The notes under the pieces are model-generated. The model made no database searches. It was not told the DNA's origin and saw only the letters and a program-made list of their open reading frames with translations. DNA of 64,000 nt from Brugia malayi (lineage: Eukaryota > Nematoda > Chromadorea > Rhabditida > Onchocercidae), in the NCBI RefSeq assembly GCF_000002995.4, contig NW_025062479.1, positions 4,397,221 to 4,461,220 of the forward strand. Direction: 5' to 3'. Below are positions 22,484 to 34,998 of the stretch, in pieces. Each line of letters opens with the position of its first letter. Position 1 is the stretch's first letter. A program made the position numbers and the translations under genes.

Positions 22484-24656
22484 TTAACTAAAATCAAATA
22501 TGTAGCGATGTCTGAAATCCGGTAGCACCGATAACTTTCGACCAACTGTCAACCTGAAAAGATTTCGGAGATATTTGAAAAAAACGGACTGATGACATTA
22601 TGCAGACTTATATAAAATTACATGAACTGAGCTTTCACCGGCTTCACCAGCTTTCATATTCACTGGTTCCAAATTGTGAGCTTGCAAAAAACAAAAAATA
22701 TGTCAAGAAATTTTTAAATATACTAAATATATACTATATGATGAATAAATCAAGACCTGTGAACAGACAAAGTAATGAACCAAGCATGTAAAAATAAGAG
22801 CAAACAATAAACAACATATGCTTACCCAACAGCAAAACCGATTGCAAGGGTAACCAAATTTGTTACCAGATAAAGCACCAGTGCACGACGCCCATTACCA
22901 CTTGTGCCCAGCAATTCACTAAATGTCCATCGTCCTTTTTCACAAGGACCTATAAAACGTCACTTTATGTCAAGTGTGAGTCTTGGAGTGGGAGACAAAT
23001 CTCTAAAAACAAGTTTGCATTTGCATAAAATAATCTGTAATTATGCTATTTTTCTTAAAATGCTTGTAAATATGACTCAGTGAGGTGCAGGAATGAAAAC
23101 ATAAATGTGGTACATCTAGAGACCATGAAAAACTTTCGGTTACTGAGCGTATCAAATAATGTTTCATAAACCTTTATGATATGCTTCATAGCTGGTACTA
23201 GCTCTTGCAATAACACAACTGTAACACTGAAATGAGTAACAAACTCATCTGGATTATATAAAAAAACAAAAATTAACACGACAACCATCTACCTTCCCCG
23301 ACATTTTGGCATTTACACACGTATGCACCATCATTCTCGATACTTAGTTCCTCATCCTCATCTTCACAACAGCTGCTCTGAGTTAGCTCTCCAACGTCTA
23401 ATCCAGGGACGAGACTATTTGGCGGCGTCGACATTTCCGTTTCCACCGGTGATGGAGTTTGAGGGCCACTGAATTTTGCGTCGATAAAATTATGTACAAA
23501 TTAAGACCAACTCAAAAATAAAAACCAAACTTAAACATAAATGCAATCAAAGTAGGGAAGGGAGCAACGAATCTTAATTTGTACATAATTAGTAAAGACT
23601 ACAATATAATGCCGATGGTATTCTCTTTATCTAAATATAATCAAACTGAATGCTTCAAGAAACAAATTTCATTAAGTAATGCAATCGATGGATGAAACAT
23701 ATCACATCCTCTCTTCTGCGCAACACTTCTCAGTTTTAACTCCACTTCTGCTTCATTTTCTAGCAATTAAACTAACCCTCTTTGCACTTCCGGTCGGCTA
23801 TTGTAATCCTCCAACCATTCAGCTGTTCTCTTCGTCCCTTGACCCAATCCCCTGATACCAGCAGTTGCAACAGTGCAACGTCCTGGTCCCTGGCGAGTAT
23901 AATGAACCGCCATAGTATCAGCACCATGAACTTGTCCAGCATCGATAACCAATTCAAATGGAGCACCGCAGGCACTGGTCGGGCTATAAAAATTTGTACA
24001 ATTAAATAAAAGAAATAAATGTTTCCGCCTTAAAATATATGTAATCCATTTAAATGTGACGACATCCCACTTATCTAAGATGAAATTTGGTTCACTGGCT
24101 ATGAAGCCAACTTCTAAATTGATAATGTGTAATTTTATGAAGTGGAGATGAAACATGTAAATATGAAGGAATCGTTACCTGAGTCGATTGAAAGGACTGC
24201 TATTACCTCCGCCAACAACGACAGTCGTATTATCAACGCCCATAATCATCCCGTCATTATCCACCAATATGGCACTACCATTATCGCCTCCATTCATACT
24301 AACCATGGATGCACGTGATGATGGATTAGCCAATTCAACCCATGAATCGGCTTAAAAATACGAATGCTAAATGACAAATACATGAACTTGGAGAAAAAAA
24401 TAAGAAAGACAACTGCTGCAGCTAATTATATACGAAACGTTCAAGTATCAAGAAACTAGATGTCAACAAAGGAAGACTCCTAGTTCCAACCGCATTACAG
24501 TTACTAACACTTGTTAGATTCATTATCAATATCAACATTGGGCGACTGTTGCTGTGATTGCTGGGTAGGACCAGTGTTGTACAATAAACTTCTATTGGCA
24601 ATATCTTGTCCATTTCGCAGAACTTCCAGGCGACTATCCACCGACCGTATATTCAT
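22484..24656 (-). CDS. dct-1: BNIP3/DCT-1-like mitochondrial outer-membrane mitophagy receptor
   Basis: Six exons, in transcription order 24656-24509, 24350-24179, 23983-23777, 23468-23293, 22949-22826, 22553-22484, total 897 bases (298 residues) with every junction in phase. The second exon opens with DSWVELA, matching the SWVEL LC3-interacting motif of BNIP3. AEWLEDYNSRPE corresponds to the BNIP3 SDWIWDWSSRPEN block. An acidic, Cys-rich linker follows (SSCCEDEDEELS). A C-terminal membrane helix (LYLVTNLVTLAIGFAVG) carries a GxxxG-type dimer motif, and the last exon continues GLTVGRKL, like the IGRRL end of BNIP3. Such receptors sit in the mitochondrial outer membrane and recruit autophagy machinery; C. 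elegans DCT-1 acts in mitophagy and lifespan (family knowledge). It is longer than human BNIP3 (194) owing to Gly/Asn-rich linkers. If the last intron is retained, translation stops right after the helix. Confidence 0.82.
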
Positions 24657-24670
24657 ACTTTTTTGTCCAC
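24657..24670 (-). promoter_or_regulatory. candidate trans-splice acceptor and 14-base 5' UTR of dct-1
   Basis: On the minus strand CTATCATTTAG is followed after 14 bases by the ATG used for dct-1. An upstream ATG at 24728 would give an in-frame hydrophobic leader. A leader of that kind does not fit a tail-anchored BNIP3 protein, so the ATG at 24656 was preferred. Confidence 0.45.
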
Positions 24671-27600
24671 CTAAATGATAGTAATGAAATGAAAGAAGAA
24701 TGACAAACGCAAGAATGCGGAAACGCATAAAACTGAGTTGGATGTCAGTGTTTTTTATTTTGTTCCAGGCAAAATGAAATGAAGCTAAAAAAGATTCCTC
24801 CCAAACCTAATGTAAGTCAGTGTCTTTAGAGCTTTATACATCACAGCGGAGCGAGAGCACTAGAAATGGCGTCTGATGGTTGGCACTGTCCGGAGCAAAC
24901 TCACGATACTACCTACCAACTTCTCCCACCCCGCTCCTCTTTCTTCCTGCTTAGGGACGCTCACAACAACACTAAAACAATATTAGCAGTGGAGGAATCG
25001 CGCAGTTTATTGATTTCTGGCCACTTAGCACCCTGCCGAGTGTTTAGTGCTGAATAGTGGTTGGGAATGAGTGAGTGACATCGGTGGGTCGGTCTTTTCA
25101 TCGAATGACTGGCGGTTTGTTAGGTGTTGCCTCCTGGAGGTTATGTTGTTAACTTTTTGCTAGAAAAAGTTAGATCTCAGAGAAACACAGAGGAAGAGAG
25201 ACAATTAAATGGTTATCTAAGGGAGCTTCACATTAACCGTTCCTCGATAAAATCTTAGGTGGTAAACTTCGATTACAACCGCTCTCAGCATCGGAAAATT
25301 TCTAGGATGATAATGCGTATGAGAGGGAGAGGGAAGAAAAGTAGGTGACTATATAATATCGCGGTAACTAACAACAAGTAGTGGTAAGTTCCGTTGGCAG
25401 TTTTATACTCCCGAGCATTCTCGTGCCGAACACGTGAAGAAAAAAGCCACAAAAGGTACGCTGAGTTATGAGCGTACGAGAAAGGAAAGACAGGATTTCC
25501 AGGTAGACCGACACGGCGAATCACATACAACAGCTGGCTAGCTGCTGTGAATAACTAAGAGTATCTGGTCACAGTTGAACAATGTCATTCTTGATTAGCT
25601 TGAATATAATTTGCTTTGTTCGCTCGCAGCCGGCCATGCTCAGCAGTAAGAGGCGTGCGAGATATCCTGGGTGTTGCTCCTTTTTCTGCCCTTTTCCTTT
25701 CCCTGTAAGTTATGTAAACAACTGTGCATTAACTTTGGATTGAACGTACAAATAATTTGGATCTGTTTATTCATCTGTCCAGTTATCTATTCACTTATTT
25801 CTTAAGACTATGACTGACCTATTCGATGTGAGACAGTGTCCTACATTGACCGAAGGTTTATTACTGGAATAACAAAGTGGAAGAGCGAAGGTCTTTCTAC
25901 AAACGGACTCTAAGTCCGAATAATTCATAATTATAAAGGAAACGAACTTATGATTGAGAACAATAATGGGAAGAAAGAGGACTAGAATTTAGGAAGTTTT
26001 TTTTCAAAAAGAGAAGAGTGGCTCATTTAATGTGCGTCTGAGGAACTGTACTATAGCACTGTTCACCTTGGCTTATTCGCTTATGTGTCCTCACTGTAAA
26101 CAAGTATAATCAAGAAAATTCCCGGAAGGATGTCAAAACAAACACCAAGTAAACAGTTAGTTGCACTAACATTAGGTTTTATCAATTAAATTAAAAAGTG
26201 AAGTGGCAGTTGTGGCATGTAATGTTCTTGCAGTATTTGGTTTCACCTGCACCATCAATGGTCAATGAAAACAGATGGTAGGGACGTCTTATGTACACTG
26301 ACTTTCAGAAGTTAGCACAGATTCATCAAGACATTAATGCCAATACTTGTCTAATTTAGGTTGTCTTGCTGATTAATGAATTCAAATTATTCCGAACAAG
26401 ATGTGCTTGTCTGTGGACGTTTTTCCTCGTCTTTTGCTTTAACTCTTTAAATCAAGATATATAATCTGACACTCTTTAGCCAAAAACAACCTAATATGCC
26501 TTTTGCGACGCACTATTTGAAGTTAGCCTACCTTCGTAAAAAAAACATGCGTCCACCTTCATTTTAACATAATACTGATTAACCTCTTCTGCATGAACTT
26601 GAAAACGAATTTACATGACCGAGGAAAATTCTTTCAGAAGCTAAAAATTACTTAACAACTAGTAACTGTCCGAAAATTCATGACTCAAGCCTAGTATTAA
26701 GGGTAAATGATACCCCAGCACCCCAATTCAGAATACCCGCTAGGCCTTCTTTCATAATTTAAAATCTTGTAGTAAATAATCAAGATACTAAGAAACTTTT
26801 TAATTAGACAAATACCGTTACAGAAACTGCAAATTGAATCACTTGGTAAGAAACGTAGCAAATAGCAAGTTGTTCTAAACTTTGTCCTCATTAAATACAT
26901 GCATGACTGTTTTCGTACAATGATTATCCATCGACAAATATAGTCAAACTATAGTGTGATGTCAAGCGTAGTAGTACAAGATTTGTACATATAAATGGGT
27001 CTCAGAATGGTTCACTGTAATAATAGAAGGAAGTAAATTACGGATTAATCTAATGTCAATATATGAAGAGCAAGTACATAAAATTATTAGTAGCTCAGTT
27101 GAATGCGAATCAGTAATACTTAACCATTTTGCGTCTTTGTTAACATACCATTGAAGAGAAAACCGATCTCTGATCGAAATAGATGAAAGTCGTGAAAGAA
27201 AACGTAATATTAAGTCCCTTTTTGACTTCTTCCTTCTTGAAAATACGAACTGTTATTCAAAAACAAACGAAAAAGATTGCTGCATAACAATGCCCTAAAA
27301 ATTCAAAACAAGTATTATTTAACTATAGATCATCGACTGATTAATGGAGAATTTCAGGTAGTGTACTTCGTCTCTCCTGAAATATGGTAGCAAGCATGTA
27401 CAGCATAAAAGATATAAACCATTTTTCTCATTTGAAAACGAAAAAGTGATGTGACAGTGAGTATCGAATTTGTGCTGTTTATGATGAACACCTTATCAAT
27501 CGAAACAGCTGCAATAACATTTCATATAAGGCGGTCAGACTGAACCACCGTCTGTCTGTGTATTGGGTTCATTATGCAGGTTCAATGCTCCTTCACTGCT

Positions 27601-28495
27601 GTATTGCCAGCTTCCTCACCACATCAAACAAGTCGTCATCAATGATCTGCACAACTGCATCCGATAAGAAGAGACCCTTCACGAACACATTTGTCTATAC
27701 TTAAATCTGAATACAGTTACGATGGCGTGCGCCGCACTTTACCGTTGCTGGCTCGGCGGTTTAGTGAATGCCGGTTGTGCTTCATCTGAAATGACTTGTG
27801 CTAAATGGCATGTTGTGGCCATACGTACGATATGAATGCTATTCTGGACCTGTCTGTAGACTTGCATTACTTTTAGTCTGTGCTTCGCTTTATATTATTG
27901 TTTTATTAGCTATATTCATTAATGCACAATTCATTTAGTGATTAAATTAAGCAGCTCCAAATAAGTCTGAACAAAAAGAGAACCTCCTGGAATCATTTCG
28001 CTGCTTCGCTAACTAACAAATTGTCAAGCACTAATCTAACAGTTATGTTGCATTGAACCCACGCTACCATATACTTGATCACCCACTGACAATTTTTCTT
28101 ATGTTTCTCTACTTATGGCCCGATCGGGATTAACATGCATCAAATCTTCTGGCATTATCGATTTACTAACGATAGTACTTTTTTGAGAAAAAGAGGGACT
28201 AAGCTCAGTTTAAGTCTAGTGGCATCAGTGGATGGAGTTTTGGCTGAAATTTGTAGATTGAATTAGCGTCCTGCTGTGGTTGCCTGTTTCCATCAGTTAG
28301 AGCTGGCAGAATCATTGTTCCGTTGTAAGATGAGTTAACAAAATGTATGAACAGTGTTATCTGTTCCTTTTCTCCAATGGAAAAGATCTCGAACAAGAAA
28401 AGGAATAGATCTTTTCTGTTCGAGAAGAATCGAAGCTATTATTTGTTTTGTTCGTTTTGCACGTGACGAAGTACAGTGGAATGGAAAGGAGGAAT

Positions 28496-28531
<36 letters not shown>

Positions 28532-29207
28532 AAAAGGAGCGATGAAACGTTTAACTGAAATAGTTGGAAGGATCCGTTTCTGTCAGCATTATTCATTTCT
28601 GTGTATTCGGAAACCAATTACCGTCATTCATCCTTGAGCATATCGTTGATGGCGTCTTTGATAACGTTTCATTTTGCAGAATTTTCGCTGGTTTGGTTTG
28701 AAATTTGTTTGGCTCAGTGGTTATTGAGCATAACTGAGATGCAGTTTTTATTTGCTTGTCAAGGGTTCCGTCTCTGACTTTTCCGTTATGATTCTATAAA
28801 CGCTCAGTTATTAAAGGTTCTATAAACGGAGCAAACAGTTAATTTCCTAATCCAATTTAATAATTATCATGTAAGCTCTTCGGCTTATACTTACACATTT
28901 ATTGATTTCTTCGATGCATGACATGAGATTGTAATATTGTAGTATTGTAATGATTATTGTAGGATTGTAATGGTAGTAGTGAAACATTTGCATAACTGTG
29001 CTTTACTTTTTCTTGGTCTGATCAGCTCTGTAAAATTAGCTTGATATTACTTTGTGCATCAGTATAGTTCACTGAGTTTAGACAACTATGTATCATTCTA
29101 TTATTGGTCGAACGTTATTTTCGCAGAACTGAAATAGGACAAAAAATTTTGCGAAGTTCAGGTGTTTTCAGAAGAGCAGAGAAGAGAAAAAGGCATCAAC
29201 ACTAGAA
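24671..29207. other. long intergenic region between dct-1 (-) and atlastin (+)
   Basis: This divergent spacer presumably contains both promoters. Its left part (24840-25700) is noticeably less AT-rich than the rest and may be the dct-1 promoter or an unannotated 5' exon. A second GC-richer island lies at about 27720-27840. A (GA)n microsatellite sits at 28497-28526. No protein-coding block was recognised; the several frames of 60-80 codons look like chance. Confidence 0.45.
28497..28526 (+). repeat. (GA)n microsatellite
   Basis: About fifteen consecutive AG dinucleotides, followed by GGAGAAAAAGGAG. It lies about 700 bases upstream of the atlastin start codon. Confidence 0.9.
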
Positions 29208-32200
29208 ATGGCAGGACTGATAACAGAATTCAACACTGCTGCACCAAATTGGGAAAGGAAAAGTGACCGCAGCAGTGTAGTAACCAGCCCCAAATTTGGG
29301 CAGTCAAGTAATGAAGTAGTGGAGGAGGTATACATTCTTTGATTGAATTGGAAAGTCTAGAAAATTCAAGATTGAGTATATTCCATATTTGCTTCTTTTC
29401 TTTTGTAGATCTGCAAGTATATTATTAATGTGTTTATTTATGATTTTCTTGCAAAATGTTACATCGTTCAATAATTTCTTCCTTGGGTTCAACAGGTATT
29501 GAAATCGTTCCCATTACCAGATCATCCAGCTCCAGTGCAGGTTATTGAAACTCTTGACGAGCAACACCAATTTCGTTTAGATGAGGCGGCGCTGGAAAAA
29601 GTTCTTTTAAGCTCAGATGTTATAGACAAGAAGGTACGCTGTAGACAATCTAAATAAAATTAAATATTATATAAGTACTAATTAGCACTATTAAACTAAT
29701 TTCTTATTTCCATAAGGTTTGTCGTATTTTCCTGTTAAATGCATTTATTTCATTATAATTTAGATAAATTTAGGATCTTTAAGATTCATCGCCATGTAAA
29801 AGATGATATGTTGCGACAGGTCGAATAAAACTTTATTCCTACATAAGTATAATTTTGTACGCAGGTGTCTGTAATCAGCGTGGCGGGCACGTTTCGAAAA
29901 GGAAAAAGTTTCCTTTTGAATTTCTTTTTACGTTATTTGGAAGCTTCCGAAGAAAAGCGACGCTCTGGTGATTGGATTTATGGTGGTGATCATTTGGATG
30001 GATTTAGCTGGCGTGGAGGTAAGTGGATAACCTGGGAGATGGTTTGTGGTTTGGTAGACGAATAAATAAAAACTCATTTTTATATTTTCAGGTAGCGAGC
30101 GTGAAACTAGTGGTATTTTAGTATGGTCTCGACCATTTATTATGCGCAATCGGGACGGTGAAGATACAGCTGTTATACTAATGGATACTCAGGGAGCTTT
30201 TGATAGTCAGAGTACCGTAAAAGACTGTGCTACCATTTTTGCCCTTTCAACAATGATTTCTTCTTTGCAGGTTTATGCTTTTCAATTTTTACATTGTTAT
30301 CATTTATATGTTGTTCAAAGAGATTTTCCGTGGTTTTTAATTATAGTTTCAGGAAAACTTGTTTTTCATGCTTAAATTTTTTTGTTGCAGATTTATAATT
30401 TGAGTCAAAATGTGCAGGAGGATGATTTGCAGCATTTACAGTTGTTTACCGAATACGGTCGGCTGGCACTGGAAAACGCATCAGCTAAACCATTTCAAGT
30501 GGGAGAACAATACTGAATTTCTATCGTCATAATTGAATTTGTTGAGTCAGAATATTACCTCATAATATAATTCACTTCATAATTTTAGTCGTTGTTATTC
30601 TTGGTGCGAGACTGGAGTTTCCCCTACGAAGCAGAATATGGCTTCCAGGGCGGTGAACGTTTACTTGAACGTCGTCTACAGGTAGGTAACATATTTTTTG
30701 ACTTCTAATTATTTCTCAAAAATTTGTTGGAGCTAATTTAATAAGAAAAGCCAATTTATAGGTTTCCGAGAAGCAACATTTGGAGTTGCAACAACTACGG
30801 AAGCATATACGTTCTTGTTTTGAACAGATATCATGCTTCCTGATGCCCCATCCTGGGCTACGTGTTTCCACAAACCCAGTTTTTCGTGGACAAATAAGTG
30901 GTATGAGTCAAAAATTCCTCCCCTTGTTACGAATTATTCTGTGTTCATCTCTCATCTTTTTCGCTATTCTGCAAATCCTTTTGTACTTAAGTGTTTTAGT
31001 TGGTCTCTGTCGCAAATTTGGTAGGGACGAAAGTCCCACTTCGTTGATTTTTCTCTGTGTTTGAACTTTAAAATTGTTGCTTATATTTCAAGTAACGAAG
31101 GTCAAGTTTTTTGAAATCAAGGCATTAAGTTGTAGATATTGAAAATGAATTTCAACAGCAGTTACGTTCTTTTGTTCCGCGTTTGCTGGACTGCAATAAT
31201 TTGGTATTAAAGCGAATTAATGGCCGCGAAATAACTTGTCGTGAACTGGTGGAGTACTTCAGGGTGAATGTTTTATTTTCTACGTTTAATTAAAATTTTT
31301 AAATGTATAGGAAGGTATGAGTAAACAACAAAAAAGTGCGTATATTATTTGTAGGCTTATATGACAATATTTCAAGGAGAAGATTTGCCAGAACCAAAAT
31401 CAATGCTGATGGTTTGTTATTTTTTACTTTAAGATTTATTAGTTAAAAGTTGGACGTATTGAGGATATGAAGTCCAAAGTGAATGAAGTAGATCAAAATC
31501 GATTGGTTTAATTAATTTGAAGGCTACTGCGGAGGCAAATAATTTGGCAGCAGTTTCAACTTCTAAAGCCCATTATGTCAGGAGAATGGAAGATGTGAGC
31601 TTTTTCATTTTTTGGTGGTAGACAGTTTTTTTAATATGTAGTCGTCTGTTTTTTTTTTTTCTCGTGTCTCCACTTAAGATTAGGTTCTTTTGGTTTAACT
31701 GTGCACAAGCTTATGAATTCGAATCCGTTTTTCAATTAGAATTTGTTCTGCAGGTATGTGGTGGTGATGCACCTTACATGAGTTCAGCAGATTTGGCAGC
31801 AGAACATGAGCGGTGTTACAAAGAGGCCATTAAACTATTCAAAGCAACTAGAAAAATGGGTGGCGCAGAATTTTCTGAACAGTTCCTGGAAAGATTGGAT
31901 ATTGATATCGAAGCATGTTTTCTTTTTATATTTCTGAAAGGGGCGTATGAACTATTCACGAAAGCACATTTGTAAAATAATTTCTATTAGCATATTCATA
32001 ATCAAAATTTTTATAGGAGCAATACGAAAGTTTTATTAAAGTGAATAACAGTAAGAATTTGTTCAAATCGATGCGAACACCTGCTGTGTTGGTAACATTT
32101 ATGATTGTAGATTATGTGCTGCAAGAATTTTTCCAACTAATTGGTTTGGATATCATTGCAGGCTTATTTTCTGCTGCGCTCTGTATTGGTTAGTAGATTT

Positions 32201-32722
32201 TGAATTTTATTTCATTGAATTATTCATATTTTGTATTCTGAACCAATTTTTATTTCATATGAAACAACTTAGGTTTTGTGAACTATAGCGTTTGGAATTG
32301 GTTTTCAGCTGTTGTTTCACTTGGTATATGGGCTTACTCAAGATATAGCGGTAATTTGAGGGAAGTTGGTGTTATGGTTGACGATGCGGTTACATGGGCA
32401 TGGTATAATTTCTTGTCATCGTTGACTCAAGAAAGTATGCACCGTGCTGTTGCTATTGGACATCGATTAACCCAGGTTATATTGTTGATTTGTTCTTTAT
32501 ACCCATTTCAACGAAAGGAAAGCTCTTTGTGTAAATCCTATTTAAATGTATGCTCATCTGATTTTTACTGGAAAATAAATCTTCCTTAGAAATTATTTTT
32601 ATGTATAAACTTACCAGATGTAAATCAGAATTCTCGTTAAAAGTTAATTGGACTTTCAGAACGGTACAGCATTGCATGGTAGGCATTCAGGCGATCGAAG
32701 AGATAATAAGAAGAATTCTTGA
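29208..32722 (+). CDS. atln-1: atlastin, dynamin-like GTPase that fuses ER membranes
   Basis: Fourteen exons: 29208-29327, 29496-29633, 29865-30018, 30092-30270, 30391-30498, 30589-30681, 30762-30900, 31136-31263, 31355-31411, 31523-31594, 31754-31912, 32017-32188, 32273-32475, 32660-32722. They total 1785 bases (594 residues; human ATL1 558). The GTPase domain shows the P-loop GTFRKGKS, the [10 protein letters not shown]3 block and the atlastin/GBP RD motif in [12 protein letters not shown] middle three-helix region follows. Two membrane helices in hairpin arrangement come next ([18 protein letters not shown]... and [16 protein letters not shown]). The tail carries the [10 protein letters not shown] block and an amphipathic helix needed for fusion in the family. 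The protein tethers and fuses ER tubules; human ATL1 mutations cause spastic paraplegia. The intron after 31912 appears to use a GC donor. The short last exon is basic and hydrophilic. Confidence 0.93.
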
Positions 32723-33017
32723 AAGCATTTTATAGATTTATAGTTCGTGAGTGACTGGCAGTGGCAAATAGCAAAACATTCTCATTATATTAAATTATTT
32801 ATTTTGATTAGTTACAGCTCTTCTGGTTTAATTTTCTTTCATATAAGTGTAGTTTATATCGTTTTCTGTTATTCATCACAGCCAGTTAGTTTCAGTGTCA
32901 GGAATTTCTGTATCTGTTTACCAACTGTGCCCTTACTATGTTTCATTATTTCTATATATTACTGGAATGTAAAGAATTGAGAGCTCAGAGCTTTAAGTTG
33001 TAAAACAACAAACCTCT

Positions 33018-33051
<34 letters not shown>

Positions 33052-34998
33052 ATGTACAGCGATTGAGATGCAATTTCAAGTTACTGATGTGATTTATTGT
33101 TTCAGAGTGATTTTATAAATTCAGAGGCTGTATAGTTCACTTTTGAGGGTAATTTTTATTTCATTTGGTAAATATAGAGTAATATTCTGCCAGTTCAGCT
33201 ACAGCATAACTTTTCATAATAATACTTCGCATATCGTAAATATGCGACTTGTCATCTTTTTTCTGAAATAAGTTCGCTCTGCAGAATAGTTTCTTGTTTT
33301 TTTTTTTTTTTTTTTTTGGTTAATAGTTGAAGTGTACTGGCACATTTTATTGACATATTGATTGGATTTATTATTTCAAGGTCTGGAGGTTTAGATTAAA
33401 AAACATTTTTGGCCTGGAAAGACGGCATGTTTTTTCGGCATGTACAAAACTTTATATTCAGGAAATGGTATTTTTAAGCCGTTATCTTTTTAATCATCAA
33501 TATCCATTAATCTTATCAATTTGAATGCTTGTGTTCTTTATGTACTAAGCGCTTATGCATTGAGATTTCTCGAATTATAAGTGTTGAGTAAAGGATTGTG
33601 AAGTTAATGTGACTTTGGTCTGAGAACTTTAAGATGTGGCATAATCTCTTCTCCTTACTTCACCTATCTTTCACTATTCGGATCCTGAGACAAATGTCTA
33701 TGATTAACTGGATTCTCATATTTCATATTTGATACTTCTGCTGAGTGTGTTTATCAGCCATGTTGGGGAGTTTTTTCTTTATCTCAAACTAACAGTCATT
33801 GATAATGTTTTTCAAGATACGTTGATGTTTGTTATTAGTTTTAATTAGTCATTTTAGCGAAAAGTGTGGCAGTGTTGTAGCAGTATTTTTTCGTTAGTTT
33901 AGAAAGATTTGTTCTCTTAGAATTATCAGAATGTTGCTTATAATAGCGTCCATTTTTTTTAAGAAAATTAAAGTTCTGACAAATGTAGGCAGATACTTTA
34001 AAGATTTCCTACCTCTACGTTTAGTTTGCATTCGTTACTTGCAAGGTCTTGTCGCTACGTAATTTTACTGTTAGTATTACTGTATTGTCGATACATTTGA
34101 GCTAAATAATTTTAACGGAATCATGAACACATCTCTCTGTTTCATGAAATTAGCGCTTAAAATTTTAAATCCTACCTAAAAAATCCATTGAGACATTCAG
34201 TGGTATTAGTTAAATACCTCCAAAGTAAGATATACTGTTTGCTTCAAATTTTTGGCGCAAATTCTTTTCTTTCCGGATTTGCTGTACTAGTTTCCGACTG
34301 TTATAGTCCTAAGGAACACTTCAAAAAAGTACCTATTCATTGCGCATGAAATTTAAATCTCTGACCGTTCATTTCTATAGAAATAATATATTTTTAAAAG
34401 ATGAAAGCAATAACCCGTTGAGTAGAAACAGTGTACATTATTTGTCCCTAAAGTCTTTTATTTTTTGTTCGGCACCTCTTCAAACAAATCTGTGATGTGA
34501 CTGAGAGTTACGGGAATTTAGTTTAATTTAGTTGAGTTGAATCTATTTCAGTTCTTTGTCTCTCGCTACACTCTTCATGTGCAAGAATGTATACCTGTTT
34601 CTACACTTATTGCCGAAATGGGCTTGCTTATCATTGAAAGGAAGCATGTCGAATATTACAGACAGCGTTCATCGTTGATCTCTAGGTGATAAAATCTAGA
34701 ACCGTGGGAAATGTGAAATGCGTTAAGTAAATTATTCTGTAAAGAAAGCTACTATGTAAGGCTCAATTTCTCATCACTATGGTAACTCTGCGCTGTTGGC
34801 TCTATAAACTTGTTATTTGCATTTTGCCAACATAACAAAACCTAGTGCTCTTATCACTGCAACTTCCGTTAAATCTGTTTCAAGTTCCGAAAGTACTCTG
34901 TTGAGCGAAAAACTCAGTCGCACCAGACACTATTGTTCTGGAAATTCTTTCAATCATCTGCTTGCCGGAATTGCACAGGAAACTTTTTGAATTATTAA
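32723..34998. other. intergenic region between atlastin and ARL3
   Basis: No coding block was recognised. It holds two long T runs at about 33020-33049 and 33298-33318, within about 600 bases of the atlastin stop. The rest is plain AT-rich spacer with the presumed ARL3 promoter at its right end. Confidence 0.5.

Noticed and set aside
23767..24156. Minus-strand 129-codon frame taken as one exon
   Set aside because: Its left part is the true dct-1 exon (23777-23983), but the rest is intron sequence ahead of the acceptor at 23984.
24504..24728. Upstream in-frame ATG giving dct-1 a hydrophobic, signal-peptide-like leader (MRFRILAFVILLSF)
   Set aside because: The leader is interrupted by a strong acceptor (ATCATTTAG), and BNIP3 proteins are tail-anchored with no signal peptide. 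It is more likely the genomic sequence upstream of a trans-splice site.
28490..28545. Arg-Glu-rich frame at 28354-28545
   Set aside because: The repetitive sequence is simply the (GA)n microsatellite read in frame.
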